Assembly (NCBI RefSeq): GCF_023507705.1
Contig: NZ_JALBGD010000001.1
Location: 124,001-188,000, forward strand
DNA from: Stappia sp. WLB 29
Lineage (GTDB): Bacteria; Pseudomonadota; Alphaproteobacteria; Rhizobiales; Stappiaceae
DNA length: 64,000 nucleotides
Direction of reading: 5' to 3'
Shown here piece by piece: positions 39,630 through 48,168 of this stretch; the first letter of the stretch is position 1, and each line of letters begins with the position of its first letter. Made by a program: the position numbers and the translations under genes. Below the pieces are notes generated by a model. The model was not told the origin of the DNA. It worked only from the letters and a program-made list of their open reading frames with translations, and did not search any database.

Positions 39630-39720
39630 GTGAAGCGTATCCTGTTGCTTTCTGGCGGCTGTCCCGGCCGGAAGGCAGCCGCGTGCCGTTTTTGTCGCTC
39701 CGCGCATCCTTGGCAAAGTC

Positions 39721-39736
39721 CCTAACCTGCGTTAGG
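39721..39736. promoter_or_regulatory. Perfect inverted repeat in the bamE/CBP3 divergent promoter
   Basis: CCTAAC (39721-39726), CTGC, GTTAGG (39731-39736): a perfect 6-bp inverted repeat with a 4-nt loop, 34 bp before the chaperone start and 91 bp from the bamE start. It could be an operator or a small cruciform. Confidence 0.35.
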
Positions 39737-39770
39737 CCACTTGGCAACCTTCGTCCAAGCGAGGCAACAC

Positions 39771-40310
39771 ATGGTCTTCGGTCTCTTTCGCCGGCGTCAG
39801 CGTCCGGAAGTGCTCGCCGCTTACACCTCGATCGTGGCACAGGCGCGGCAGCCGTGGCTCTACGCACGGTACAATGTGCCCGATACCATCGACGGCCGTT
39901 TCGAGATGGTGATGCTGCACACGATTCTCGTGCTCAATCGCCTCAGGGGCGAGGGAGAGGTCGCGTCCGACTTTTCCCAGCGGCTTTTCGACACGTTTTT
40001 TGCCGACATGGATGGGTCGCTTCGCGAGATGGGCGTTGGCGATCTGGGCGTGCCCAAGAAGGTCAAGAAAATGGCCGAGGCCTTCTACGGGCGTGCTGCC
40101 GCCCTTGCCGAAGCGCTGGCTGCCGATGGCCTGCAGGATCTCGAGAGCCTCGTGAACCGCAATCTATTCGCCGATGCCCACGATGCGGTGGCCGCGCATG
40201 CCATTGCCCGCTACCTGCGCGGTGCTGCGGACGGGCTTTCGAACCAGGATGCCCCGGCTATTATCGCAAACGGGCCGGTCTGGCCTGACGAGCCGACGGA
40301 TATCGGCTGA
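39771..40310 (+). CDS. CBP3-like ubiquinol-cytochrome c chaperone
   Basis: 179 aa, CBP3 (ubiquinol_cyt_C_chap) family. Motifs: VFGLFRRRQRPEV, YNVPDTIDGRFEMVMLHTILVLNRL, and DLGVPKKVKKMAEAFYGR, matching the eukaryotic assembly factor for cytochrome b of complex III. ATG 39771 has GCGAGG upstream. The next gene is a YceD/DUF177 protein, the usual neighbour in alphaproteobacteria. Confidence 0.88.
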   Translation: MVFGLFRRRQRPEVLAAYTSIVAQARQPWLYARYNVPDTIDGRFEMVMLHTILVLNRLRGEGEVASDFSQRLFDTFFADMDGSLREMGVGDLGVPKKVKKMAEAFYGRAAALAEALAADGLQDLESLVNRNLFADAHDAVAAHAIARYLRGAADGLSNQDAPAIIANGPVWPDEPTDIG

Positions 40311-40334
40311 AGCAGGAGGCAGACAGAGACAGCT

Positions 40335-40892
40335 ATGACCCTATCAGATTTTCCATTTTCGCATCCGCAGGACGTCCAGCACTTGACCGCGAAGCCGCTC
40401 GCCATAGAGTTGCGCCCGGACAAGGCGGGCCTGCAGCGCATGGCCAAGGCCTATTCGCTGGTCGCGCTCACCGACGTTATCGCCCGGTTCGAGCTTCGCA
40501 GATGGAGACGCGAAGGCGTCGCCGTGGAAGGGAACCTGAAGGCGCGTGCCAGCCAGACCTGCGTCATCACTCTGGCGCCGGTGGAGCAGGTGATCGACGA
40601 GCGTTTCTCTCTGCGCTTTGATCCGGATGCGCAAGCCCTCGCGGGTGTCGCCGACGACGGCGAGATCGATGTGGATGCCTTCGCCGAGGATCCGCCGGAC
40701 CTGCTGGAGAGCAGCAGGATCGACCTGGGGGCGATCCTGTGCGAGCAGCTGGCACTCGCGCTCGATCCGTTTCCACGTGCCCCGGGCGCCGAACTGCCGG
40801 ACGGCTTCGGGGACGACGCTGGAGAAGAAGCCGACGACAAGCCGCCGTCGCCCTTCGCCGTTCTGGAGCGGTTTCACAAGCGCGACGAGTAA
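40335..40892 (+). CDS. YceD (DUF177) family protein
   Basis: 185 aa. The domain is recognised by RASQTCVITLAPVEQVIDERFSLRF and the later DLGAILCEQLALALDPFPRAPG motif. YceD-type proteins are linked to 23S rRNA accumulation and ribosome assembly, and in many bacteria lie beside rpmF and plsX. Here plsX follows 318 bp later without rpmF. Two Cys residues (TC and LC) are spaced in a family-typical way. Exact role uncertain. Confidence 0.85.
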   Translation: MTLSDFPFSHPQDVQHLTAKPLAIELRPDKAGLQRMAKAYSLVALTDVIARFELRRWRREGVAVEGNLKARASQTCVITLAPVEQVIDERFSLRFDPDAQALAGVADDGEIDVDAFAEDPPDLLESSRIDLGAILCEQLALALDPFPRAPGAELPDGFGDDAGEEADDKPPSPFAVLERFHKRDE

Positions 40893-41210
40893 GCTGGGCC
40901 ATCCAGCCATCGGGACGGATTGCCAGAAAGCTGTTGTCTCGCCGTTGTAAACGGGTATGTTCCCAACGCTTCAAATGATGGGGGTGGGCTGAGCGTTGCT
41001 TGTCGACCGCACCACCAGCACACTCCATCAGTGAGGTGCGGGACCTTGTGAGACGACCCGAAGGGCGGCACAGGCGACAGAAGAATACGACGGCGGAACG
41101 GTCGTCCCGGCCCTTTGTGAAGGATCGGAAATTCGGGACAGCAGTGCCGATCGGCAGTGTTCCTCGCTCGGGTAAACGAGACGCGGGCGCCGATCCAGAA
41201 GACACGGACA
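40893..41210. other. YceD-plsX gap, no rpmF
   Basis: 318 bp with no convincing gene on either strand; rpmF (ribosomal L32), often in this slot in other proteobacteria, is absent. It contains a perfect 12-bp palindrome TGCCGATCGGCA at 41145-41156, 54 bp before the plsX start. A plsX promoter and possible operator are the likely content. Confidence 0.5.
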
Positions 41211-42272
41211 ATGGCTCAAACGGTTCGAATCTCGCTGGATGCAATGGGCGGCGACAGGGGGGCGGAAGTCGTCGTACCCGGCGCAGCCCTGGCGCTTGAG
41301 CGGCGCCCCGACATCAGCTTCTCCATTTATGGCAACTCGGACATCGTGGCGCCGCTGCTGCAGGCGCGTCCGCGTCTGCGCGAGGCGTCGACCCTGCATC
41401 ATTGCGAGGTCTCGGTCGCCATGGACGCCAAGCCAAGTCAGGCCCTGCGCCAGGGGCGCTGGAAGTCGAGCATGTGGCGCTCCATCGAGGCGGTGAAGAC
41501 CGGCCATGCGGATGTCGCCGTCTCCGCCGGTAATACCGGCGCGCTGATGGCCATGTCGAAGTTCTGCCTGCGCACGATGGCGAATATCGAGCGGCCTGCC
41601 ATTGCCGCCATCTGGCCGACCATGCGTGGCGAGTCCATCGTTCTCGACGTTGGCGCGACCATCGGTGCCGATGCCCAGCAACTGATCGATTTCGCGCTGC
41701 TCGGCGGCGCCATGGCGCGTATTCTCTTTTCGATCGAGCGTCCGACCGTCGGTCTGTTGAATATCGGCGTCGAGGAGGTCAAGGGTCTGGAAGAGGTGCG
41801 CACGGCCGGACGTCTCCTGCGAGAGGCCAACCTGCGTTCGCTCACCTATGCCGGTTTCGTCGAGGGCGACGATCTCGGCAAAGGCGTCGTCGACGTGGTG
41901 GTGACGGAAGGCTTTGCCGGCAATATCGCGCTGAAGACGGCAGAAGGAACTGCCCGTCAGATCGGCAGCTACCTGCGCGCCGCGATGAACCGGACCTGGC
42001 GCGCAAAATTGGGCTACCTGCTTGCCAAGGACGCGTTCGACCGTCTTCGTGAGAAGATGGACCCGGGCAAGGTCAATGGCGGCGTGTTTCTCGGCCTGAA
42101 CGGTATTGTCATCAAGAGCCATGGCGGGACCGATGCGGAAGGCTTTGCAGCCGCTGTCGAACTGGCTTACGACATGGCCCGTAACGACCTGATGAACAAG
42201 ATTTCTCAGGATCTGAAGAATTACCATCGCGGCCGGTTCGAGCCGCGGGACGGATCGGAAGGTGATAAGTGA
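41211..42272 (+). CDS. plsX: Phosphate acyltransferase PlsX
   Basis: 353 aa; makes acyl-phosphate from acyl-ACP, feeding PlsY in phospholipid synthesis. Family markers: [19 protein letters not shown] at the N-terminus, [14 protein letters not shown], and [17 protein letters not shown] start at ATG 41211; the open frame extends upstream without similarity. The stop overlaps the fabH GTG start (GTGA). Confidence 0.96.
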   Translation: MAQTVRISLDAMGGDRGAEVVVPGAALALERRPDISFSIYGNSDIVAPLLQARPRLREASTLHHCEVSVAMDAKPSQALRQGRWKSSMWRSIEAVKTGHADVAVSAGNTGALMAMSKFCLRTMANIERPAIAAIWPTMRGESIVLDVGATIGADAQQLIDFALLGGAMARILFSIERPTVGLLNIGVEEVKGLEEVRTAGRLLREANLRSLTYAGFVEGDDLGKGVVDVVVTEGFAGNIALKTAEGTARQIGSYLRAAMNRTWRAKLGYLLAKDAFDRLREKMDPGKVNGGVFLGLNGIVIKSHGGTDAEGFAAAVELAYDMARNDLMNKISQDLKNYHRGRFEPRDGSEGDK

Positions 42273-43246
42273 CAGTGAAGCGATCCATCGTTCTGGGAAC
42301 TGGCAGCTATCTTCCTGCGCGCAGGCTCACCAACGACGATCTGGCCAAGATGGTGGATACTTCGGACGAGTGGATTGTGCAGCGAACAGGCATTCATGCG
42401 CGCCATATCGCCGCCAAAGGCGAATTCACCTCCGATCTCGCTGTTGCTGCCGCACGCAAGGCGCTTGAGGCGGCCGGGTGCAAACCGACCGACATTGATC
42501 TCATTATCCTCGCGACCGCAACGCCCGACAACACCTTTCCCGCAACGGCCGTGACCGTTCAGCACAAGCTCGGCATTTCCGGCGGGTTTGCGTTCGACGT
42601 CCATGCGGTGTGCTCGGGCTTCGTATATGCACTGGCCACTGCCGATGCCTATCTGCGCGCAGGTATGGCCCGGCGGGCGCTGGTGATCGGCGCGGAGACC
42701 TTCTCGCGAATTCTCGACTGGGAGGACCGTACGACCTGCGTTCTGTTCGGCGACGGTGCCGGTGCCATTGTTCTGGAAACCGCCGAAGGCGAGGGGACCA
42801 CGTCGGACCGCGGCGTGCTGACCTCGCATCTGCGATCCGATGGCGCGCACAGGGACAAGCTGTATGTGGACGGCGGGCCGTCCTCCACCCAGACCGTCGG
42901 CCACCTGCGTATGCAGGGCAAGGAAGTCTTCCGTCATGCGGTCTCGATGATCACCGACGTGGTCGAGGCGGCCTTCGAGGCGACCGGCACGGACGCCGAG
43001 GCGCTCGACTGGTTCATCCCACATCAGGCCAACCGCCGCATCATCGACGCGAGCGCCAAGAAGCTCGGCATCGATCCGGAAAAGGTCGTCGTGACCCTTG
43101 AGGATCACGGAAACACGTCGGCGGCCTCGATCCCGCTTGCACTGGATCAGGCTGTGCGCGACGAACGCATCAAGCGCGGCGACCTGATCATGCTCGAGGC
43201 GATGGGCGGAGGCTTCACCTGGGGGGCGTCGCTGCTGCGCTGGTAG
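42269..43246 (+). CDS. fabH: Beta-ketoacyl-ACP synthase III
   Basis: 325 aa; starts fatty-acid synthesis by condensing acetyl-CoA with malonyl-ACP. The catalytic Cys is C115 in [11 protein letters not shown]; His is in [11 protein letters not shown] and Asn in [14 protein letters not shown]. The GTG start at 42269 overlaps the plsX stop by four bases, so translation is coupled. plsX-fabH-ihfA-merR is a conserved order in Hyphomicrobiales. Confidence 0.96.
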   Translation: MTVKRSIVLGTGSYLPARRLTNDDLAKMVDTSDEWIVQRTGIHARHIAAKGEFTSDLAVAAARKALEAAGCKPTDIDLIILATATPDNTFPATAVTVQHKLGISGGFAFDVHAVCSGFVYALATADAYLRAGMARRALVIGAETFSRILDWEDRTTCVLFGDGAGAIVLETAEGEGTTSDRGVLTSHLRSDGAHRDKLYVDGGPSSTQTVGHLRMQGKEVFRHAVSMITDVVEAAFEATGTDAEALDWFIPHQANRRIIDASAKKLGIDPEKVVVTLEDHGNTSAASIPLALDQAVRDERIKRGDLIMLEAMGGGFTWGASLLRW

Positions 43247-43303
43247 CCTGCGCAAAGGCTTGAGCCCTGTGAACTTTTTGCGAACTGCAGCCCCGGCAGA
43301 CTG

Positions 43304-43332
43304 TTGACCGCCTGCGCGCGAGCCAATAGGCT
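43304..43332 (+). promoter_or_regulatory. Candidate promoter of ihfA
   Basis: TTGACC at 43304-43309, a 17-bp spacer, and TAGGCT at 43327-43332 fit a sigma-70 type promoter, 86 bp before the ihfA start, in the 171-bp gap after fabH. Confidence 0.5.
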
Positions 43333-43417
43333 GCTATCCGGGTTCGGTGGGCCCTGAAGGGTCAAAGAAAACAATCCCTGACACCGTCGAGCCACGAGGT
43401 TCGGCCAAGGAGGGACT

Positions 43418-43738
43418 ATGAGCGGCAGGACAGTAACGCGCGCCGATCTTTGTGAGGCGGTTTACCAGAAAGTGGGCCTTTCCAGATCGGAATCCTCGGA
43501 GCTCGTCGAAAAGGTCCTGTCGGAAATCGCAGACTGCCTCGTAGCAGGGGAGTCGGTGAAGCTTTCCTCCTTCGGATCATTCGTCGTCCGGTCCAAGGGC
43601 GAGCGCATCGGCAGGAACCCGAAGACCGGTGAGGAGGTGCCGATCCTCCCCCGCCGGGTCATGGTGTTCAAGCCATCGAACGTGCTCAAGAAGCGCATCA
43701 ACGAGACCATGATGGGAGCGTCCGAAAACGGCGACTGA
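43418..43738 (+). CDS. ihfA: Integration host factor alpha subunit
   Basis: 106-aa HU/IHF-type DNA-bending protein. [21 protein letters not shown] at the N-terminus, [28 protein letters not shown] in the beta-arm region (with the intercalating Pro), and the longer alpha-subunit form identify it as IhfA rather than HU. AAGGAGGG lies just before the ATG. The MerR gene follows within 30 bp. Confidence 0.94.
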   Translation: MSGRTVTRADLCEAVYQKVGLSRSESSELVEKVLSEIADCLVAGESVKLSSFGSFVVRSKGERIGRNPKTGEEVPILPRRVMVFKPSNVLKKRINETMMGASENGD

Positions 43739-43765
43739 GACAGCGCCAAAGGACGATGAAGCACC

Positions 43766-44443
43766 ATTTCAGCGACGGTCGAAAAAAGCCCCGACGCCTT
43801 TCGCACGATCAGCGAGGTCGCAGATGATCTCGATCTGCCTCAGCACGTCTTGCGTTTCTGGGAAACCCGTTTCTCCCAGATCCGCCCGCTCAAGCGCGGC
43901 GGCGGTAGACGGTATTACCGGCCGGATGATATCGATCTGCTGCGCGGCATCCGCCATCTTCTCTACGGCGAGGGGTACACGATCAAGGGCGTGCAGCGGA
44001 TCCTGAAAGAGCAGGGGCCGCGCTTCGTCATGCAGGTCTGGCGCGAGGACGGTATTGCGCTGGCCGCGCTCGCCGCACAGCAGGTGGCCGACGACGACGC
44101 CGACGCCGCAATGCCAACGCGTGCTGCGCCGACCGCCCGGCGACAGATCGAGGCCTCGGACGCCTCGCCTCGCCAGGCCGAGCCGCAGGCACGCCACAAG
44201 GCGGAGCCGCAATTTTCCGCGGATGAGGATGACACGGAGCCGTTGCCGCGGGGCATCATCGCCGATAGCGCCGCCTCCGCAGACATGCCGCAGGCCCGCG
44301 CCGGCCTTCGGCTTATGGAGCGTCTTTTGGGCGATAGGGGCGAGAGCCTGTCGGGCAACCTCTCAAAGGATGACATCCGCCGGCTTCAGGCGACTCTCTT
44401 CGAGCTGCTGGAGTGCAAGAGAATCCTCGATCAGGCGCGGTAG
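43766..44443 (+). CDS. MerR-family regulator, start codon uncertain
   Basis: MerR-type winged helix: [47 protein letters not shown] and the wing helix [16 protein letters not shown], then a low-complexity linker and a C-terminal helix. The frame closes upstream at TGA 43757-43759, and no ATG, GTG or TTG occurs before the HTH; the first TTG (43850) is inside it. I draw the start at ATT 43766 ([11 protein letters not shown]...), about 225 aa, as a rare start. Alternatively ATG 43756, after AAAGGA, would enter this frame if one A of the run at 43781-43786 were absent or skipped. Partner of ihfA in a conserved order; targets unknown. Confidence 0.75.
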   Translation: MSATVEKSPDAFRTISEVADDLDLPQHVLRFWETRFSQIRPLKRGGGRRYYRPDDIDLLRGIRHLLYGEGYTIKGVQRILKEQGPRFVMQVWREDGIALAALAAQQVADDDADAAMPTRAAPTARRQIEASDASPRQAEPQARHKAEPQFSADEDDTEPLPRGIIADSAASADMPQARAGLRLMERLLGDRGESLSGNLSKDDIRRLQATLFELLECKRILDQAR

Positions 44444-44467
44444 CGTTCGACTGTCGTGCGGCTGCGC

Positions 44468-45100
44468 TTATTGTACTGGCGGAGCGATCTCCAGTTTCAC
44501 CGCTGCATACCAGTCGGCGAAGGCGCGTATGTCCTCGTCGGTGAGATCCTCCGCAATCGTCGACATGACCTCATGCTTGCGCTTGCCGAGCCGGAAGGCT
44601 TTCAACTGCGTGTCGATATAGATCGCGCTTTCTCCCGCAAGGTTCGGCACATCGTCCATCTGTCCGATGCCCGTTTCCCCATGACAGGCGCTGCACTGCG
44701 CCGGCGCTGCATTCGCCGAGATGCCGGGCGGCAGGGTGGCGCTGGCCTGATGCGATCCATACCAGGCGGCAAGGTCGGCAATCGCCGTATCGTCCAGTGA
44801 CTTGGCCACGACGCTCATCATTTCGTGCACGCGCTGGCCATCCCTGAAGGCTTTTAGTTGCGCACGCAGATAGGTCGGAGGCTCTCCGCCGATATGCGGC
44901 GCGATCGGGATGCGCGCCATCCCGTCGAGGCCATGGCAGGTCCGGCACATGCCGGCACGTTTGCGCCCCGCAGCCGGATCGCCCTTGACGGTTTCGGCAA
45001 GGGCAGGGGAGGAGCCGAGCACCCGGGCGGGAACTATCCCGCCCAGGCCCGGGCCTGCGAGAAGCGCTGCACAGGCCAGCGCCATCGCCGATCGTCTCAT
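44468..45100 (-). CDS. Periplasmic diheme cytochrome c
   Basis: 210 aa with an N-terminal signal peptide (about 1-35) and two class I c-type heme sites, MCRTCHG (C52, C55, H56) and CSACHG (C136, C139, H140), each in an independent domain. The two halves are alike (HEMMSVVAKSLDDTAIADLAAWY and HEVMSTIAEDLTDEDIRAFADWY), so it arose by duplication. It starts two bases after the sorbosone-dehydrogenase-like gene, suggesting it takes electrons from that module. Confidence 0.88.
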   Translation of the reverse strand: MRRSAMALACAALLAGPGLGGIVPARVLGSSPALAETVKGDPAAGRKRAGMCRTCHGLDGMARIPIAPHIGGEPPTYLRAQLKAFRDGQRVHEMMSVVAKSLDDTAIADLAAWYGSHQASATLPPGISANAAPAQCSACHGETGIGQMDDVPNLAGESAIYIDTQLKAFRLGKRKHEVMSTIAEDLTDEDIRAFADWYAAVKLEIAPPVQ

Positions 45101-45102
45101 TC

Positions 45103-46356
45103 TCAGTTCCCCTCGTAGGAGATGCGATAGAGGGCTCCGGCGAGGTCGTCGGAGACCAGGATCGAACCGTCCCGCAGCTGTGCGACATCGACGGGTCGGC
45201 CGAGATACTCGCCGTTCTCGTCGATCCAGCCTTCGGCGAAGGCTTCGGTGGTGGCGTTGCCCTCTCCGTCGACGAAGGTCACCATCACGCGGGCGCCGAC
45301 CGGTTCCGTCCGGTTCCACGACCCGTGCTGGGCGGAGAAGATCGCGTTCTTGTACTTCTCCGGGAACTGCCGGCCCGTATAGAAGGCCATTCCGAGATCT
45401 GCTGCGTGAGCCACGGTTTCGACCGCCGGCATCACCACCTCGACGGGCACTTCCTGCCCGGCATATTCGGTGGTGCGCACACTGCCGCCGCCGTACCAGG
45501 GGTGCCCGAAATGCTGGCCCGCCGCGGTCTGGCGATTGATCTCGCCCGGCGGGATATCGTCGCCCATGCCGTCCACCTGATTATCGGTGAACCACAATTC
45601 GCCGGTCTCGGGGTGGAAGTCATGGCCGACGGAATTGCGGATACCGTAGGTGTAGACCTCGCGCCCCGTGCCGTCGGTGTTGATGCGGATCATGCCGCCG
45701 ATGCCGTGCTCGTTGTAGAGATCCAGCTTCTCCGCCGGTGCCACGTTGAACGGTTGGCCGAGCGAGATGTATAGCTTGCCGTCGGGGCCGATCTTGCACA
45801 CGCGCGCCGTGTGATTGTAGCTCTCCTCCGTTGCTGGCACGAGGTCGCCCTGCTTGACGACGTTGAAGGCGGCAACGTCGGGGCTCTCGTAGAAGAATTC
45901 GGCCGCCGGATAGACCAGGACGCGGTTCTGCTCGGCGATATAGAGGAAGCCGTCCTTCGAGAAGCAGGGGCCATTCGGGATCGCGAATTTCAGCGAGGGA
46001 GCGAAGTCCTTCACCTCGTCCGCAACGCGATCCTTGTTGCGGTCGGTCACGGCCCAGACCTTGTCCTTGCGTGTGCCGACGAAGGTGACGATGCCCTGCG
46101 GCCCGACGGCCATGTGGCGGGCATCGGGAACCACGGCGTAGAGATCGATCTTGAACCCGGCCGGCAGCTTGATGCGTTTCAGCGTCTCGCGGATGCCATC
46201 GGCATAGGCGCCGCTTTGCTCCACAAATGTGAATTCCGTGGTGCCGGTGCTCTGGAAATTCGACAGTTTCTCAAGGTTGTCCGGCACCGGCGCTTGCGCG
46301 GCGGCGAGGGATGTCGCGGCCAGCAGGCCGATGCTTGCAAGCAGAAAGGTCTTCAT
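45103..46356 (-). CDS. Sorbosone dehydrogenase-like PQQ-type beta-propeller
   Basis: 417-aa secreted protein (signal peptide to about residue 22). Repeated blades fit the soluble-aldose-dehydrogenase/sorbosone-dehydrogenase superfamily: LPAGFKIDLYAVVPDARHMAVGP, YNHTARVCKIGPDGKLYISLG, and TYGIRNSVGHDFHPETGELWFTDN. Members oxidise sugars or aldehydes with PQQ. ATG 46356 is preceded by a near-perfect GGAGGAA. It is upstream of the cytochrome c in one operon. Whether PQQ is bound cannot be told. Confidence 0.85.
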   Translation of the reverse strand: MKTFLLASIGLLAATSLAAAQAPVPDNLEKLSNFQSTGTTEFTFVEQSGAYADGIRETLKRIKLPAGFKIDLYAVVPDARHMAVGPQGIVTFVGTRKDKVWAVTDRNKDRVADEVKDFAPSLKFAIPNGPCFSKDGFLYIAEQNRVLVYPAAEFFYESPDVAAFNVVKQGDLVPATEESYNHTARVCKIGPDGKLYISLGQPFNVAPAEKLDLYNEHGIGGMIRINTDGTGREVYTYGIRNSVGHDFHPETGELWFTDNQVDGMGDDIPPGEINRQTAAGQHFGHPWYGGGSVRTTEYAGQEVPVEVVMPAVETVAHAADLGMAFYTGRQFPEKYKNAIFSAQHGSWNRTEPVGARVMVTFVDGEGNATTEAFAEGWIDENGEYLGRPVDVAQLRDGSILVSDDLAGALYRISYEGN

Positions 46357-46432
46357 CGTTTCCTCCGGAATGAGCGACCGCCTCCACGGCCGCTGGTTCG
46401 GGATCTTCGTCCCGATTGGTGCCCACAAAGAT

Positions 46433-46474
46433 CCCGGATGCGGCTCTCCTTGAGGACGGAGAGCCGCATCCGGG
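46433..46474 (-). repeat. Perfect 17-bp inverted repeat in the gene leader
   Basis: CCCGGATGCGGCTCTCC (46433-46449) and GGAGAGCCGCATCCGGG (46458-46474) are exactly complementary, with an 8-nt loop. It lies 77 bp upstream of the sorbosone-dehydrogenase-like start and just downstream of an AT-rich promoter-like stretch, so it would form near the 5' end of that mRNA. On the minus strand it is followed by ATCTTTG, giving a weak resemblance to an attenuator. Confidence 0.85.
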
Positions 46475-46489
46475 CAGGTGAGCGGGGGG

Positions 46490-46521
46490 ATATAAAATCA
46501 TACATATGACAAATATTGCAA
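46490..46521 (-). promoter_or_regulatory. AT-rich promoter-like stretch
   Basis: On the minus strand TTGCAA (46516-46521) and an AT-rich -10 region (46490-46498, reading TTTTATAT) stand out in a GC-rich region. This fits a promoter for the sorbosone-dehydrogenase-like/cytochrome c pair. Spacing of 18-20 bp is on the long side. Confidence 0.4.
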
Positions 46522-46527
46522 TTATTC

Positions 46528-46565
46528 CGGGAGGCGGCCAGAAACGCACGTCTTGCCGCCTCCCG
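46528..46565 (-). terminator. Hairpin after the GMC oxidoreductase gene
   Basis: CGGGAGGCGGC (46528-46538) and GCCGCCTCCCG (46555-46565) form an 11-bp perfect stem, 18 bp after the GMC stop on the minus strand. The following minus-strand bases (GAATAATTG) lack a T-run, so termination may be partial. Confidence 0.6.
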
Positions 46566-46582
46566 AAGCATGGGGGCAAGAG

Positions 46583-48154
46583 CTAGAGCACGCCGCGCGA
46601 CATCTCCGAGGCGATATGGTCCGCCTGCCGGATCGCCAGCGCCACGATCGTCAGCGTCGGGTTTTCCGCGGCACCCGTGGTGAACTGGCTGCCGTCCGAT
46701 ACATAAAGGTTCGGCACGTCATGGGCCCGGCCCCAGCGGTTGACCACGCCATCCCTCGGGTTTTCCGACATGCGGTTGGTACCGAGGTTGTGGGTGGAGG
46801 GATAGGGTGGCGTCGGGAAGGTGCGCGTTGCGCCGACCGCCTCGTAGATCGCGATGCCCTGCTTGTAGGCATGGTTGCGCATCGCGATGTCGTTTGGGTG
46901 GTCGGTGAAATGCACGTTCGGCGCCGGTAGTCCGTACTGGTCCTTGATGTCGTGGTTCAGGGTGATCCGGTTGGTCTCCTGGGGCATATCCTCGCCGACG
47001 ATCCACAGGCCGGCCATGTTCTCGTACGAGTCCAGCGCCGTGGTGAACTCGCGGCCCCATGCGCCGGGGTCGAGGAACGCCGCCATGAACGGCAGCCCCA
47101 GGGACAGGGTCTCCAACTCGTAGCCGCCCACGAATCCCCGCGAGGGATCGTGACGTGCTTCGTCCTGTACGATGCCGGCCATCGTCGTGCCTCGCCACAT
47201 GCGGACCGGCTTGTCGAACACCGCATAGACCGATCCGGTCATGTGACGCATGTAGTTGCGTCCCACTTGGCCGGAAGAGTTGGCGAGCCCGTCCGGGAAC
47301 AGGTTGGAAGCGGAGTTGAGCAGTAGGCGGGGGCTCTCGATCGAGTTGCCCGCCACGCAGACGACGCGCGCCTTTTGCAGGTGCTGGCTGCCGTCCTTGT
47401 CGGCGTAAAGCACGCCCGTCACCTTGCCGGCCGCATCATGCTCGATGCGCAGCACATGCGCGCGTTCGCGCACCTCCAGGTTTCCGGTCGCCTCGCCGCG
47501 AGGGATGTCCGTATACGCGGCGGACCACTTGGCGCCCCACTTGCATCCCTGGAAGCAGAAGCCGGTCTGCTGGCAGGCATAGCGGTCGTCGCGCTCGGCC
47601 GAGTTGATGGCCATGCGTCCGGTATGGACTTCCTTGTAGCCAAGCTGCCGAGCGCCGGCCTCGAGCACCTTGAAGTTGTTGTTGCCCGGCAGGCCTTCGC
47701 GTCCGCCTGTGCGCGTGACGCCGAGCTTTTCCTCCGCCTTCTCGTACCAGGGTTCCATTTCGGCGAGATCGATCGGCCAGTCCAGGAGGTTGGCGCCCTG
47801 CACGTTGCCGTAGGTGGTGCGGGTCTTGAACTCGTGCGGCTGGAACCGCAGCGAGGCACCTGCCCAGTGGGTGGTGGTGCCGCCGACCGCCTTGACGATC
47901 CAGGCCGGCAGTCCGGAAAAGTCCTTGGCCACGCGCCAATCACCGGAGGTCGAGCGCGGATCGAGCCAGGCCAGTTGCCCGAAGCTCTCCCACTCGTCGT
48001 TGATGTAGTCTTCCGGCAGGTAGCGCCCGCCGGCTTCCAGTGCCACAACGCTGACGCCCTTCTGGGCCAGTTCGTTGGCCAGGACACCGCCGCCGGCGCC
48101 TGTCCCGATGACCACGACGACGCTGTCGTCGTTCAAGTCGAATGGTGCGGCCAT
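46583..48154 (-). CDS. GMC-family oxidoreductase
   Basis: 523-aa FAD enzyme of the glucose-methanol-choline family. The FAD-binding motif is VVIGTGAGGGVLANELAQKG (about 14-33) with E at the end of the second strand (ALEAGG). The C-terminal catalytic region has the His in PYPSTHNLGTNRM and the Asn in TGAAENPTLTIVALAIR. There is no signal peptide; the adjacent small subunit carries a Tat signal, as in gluconate and fructose dehydrogenases where the large subunit is exported as a passenger. It probably oxidises a sugar or alcohol and hands electrons to a cytochrome c. Confidence 0.9.
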   Translation of the reverse strand: MAAPFDLNDDSVVVVIGTGAGGGVLANELAQKGVSVVALEAGGRYLPEDYINDEWESFGQLAWLDPRSTSGDWRVAKDFSGLPAWIVKAVGGTTTHWAGASLRFQPHEFKTRTTYGNVQGANLLDWPIDLAEMEPWYEKAEEKLGVTRTGGREGLPGNNNFKVLEAGARQLGYKEVHTGRMAINSAERDDRYACQQTGFCFQGCKWGAKWSAAYTDIPRGEATGNLEVRERAHVLRIEHDAAGKVTGVLYADKDGSQHLQKARVVCVAGNSIESPRLLLNSASNLFPDGLANSSGQVGRNYMRHMTGSVYAVFDKPVRMWRGTTMAGIVQDEARHDPSRGFVGGYELETLSLGLPFMAAFLDPGAWGREFTTALDSYENMAGLWIVGEDMPQETNRITLNHDIKDQYGLPAPNVHFTDHPNDIAMRNHAYKQGIAIYEAVGATRTFPTPPYPSTHNLGTNRMSENPRDGVVNRWGRAHDVPNLYVSDGSQFTTGAAENPTLTIVALAIRQADHIASEMSRGVL

Positions 48155-48168
48155 GACAGTCTCCTCCC

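Noticed and set aside
43756-43826. Classic -1 frameshift site at A-AAA-AAG in front of MerR
   Set aside because: The heptamer is present in the ATG 43756 frame, but a -1 shift leads to the wrong frame; a +1 shift or loss of one A would be needed.
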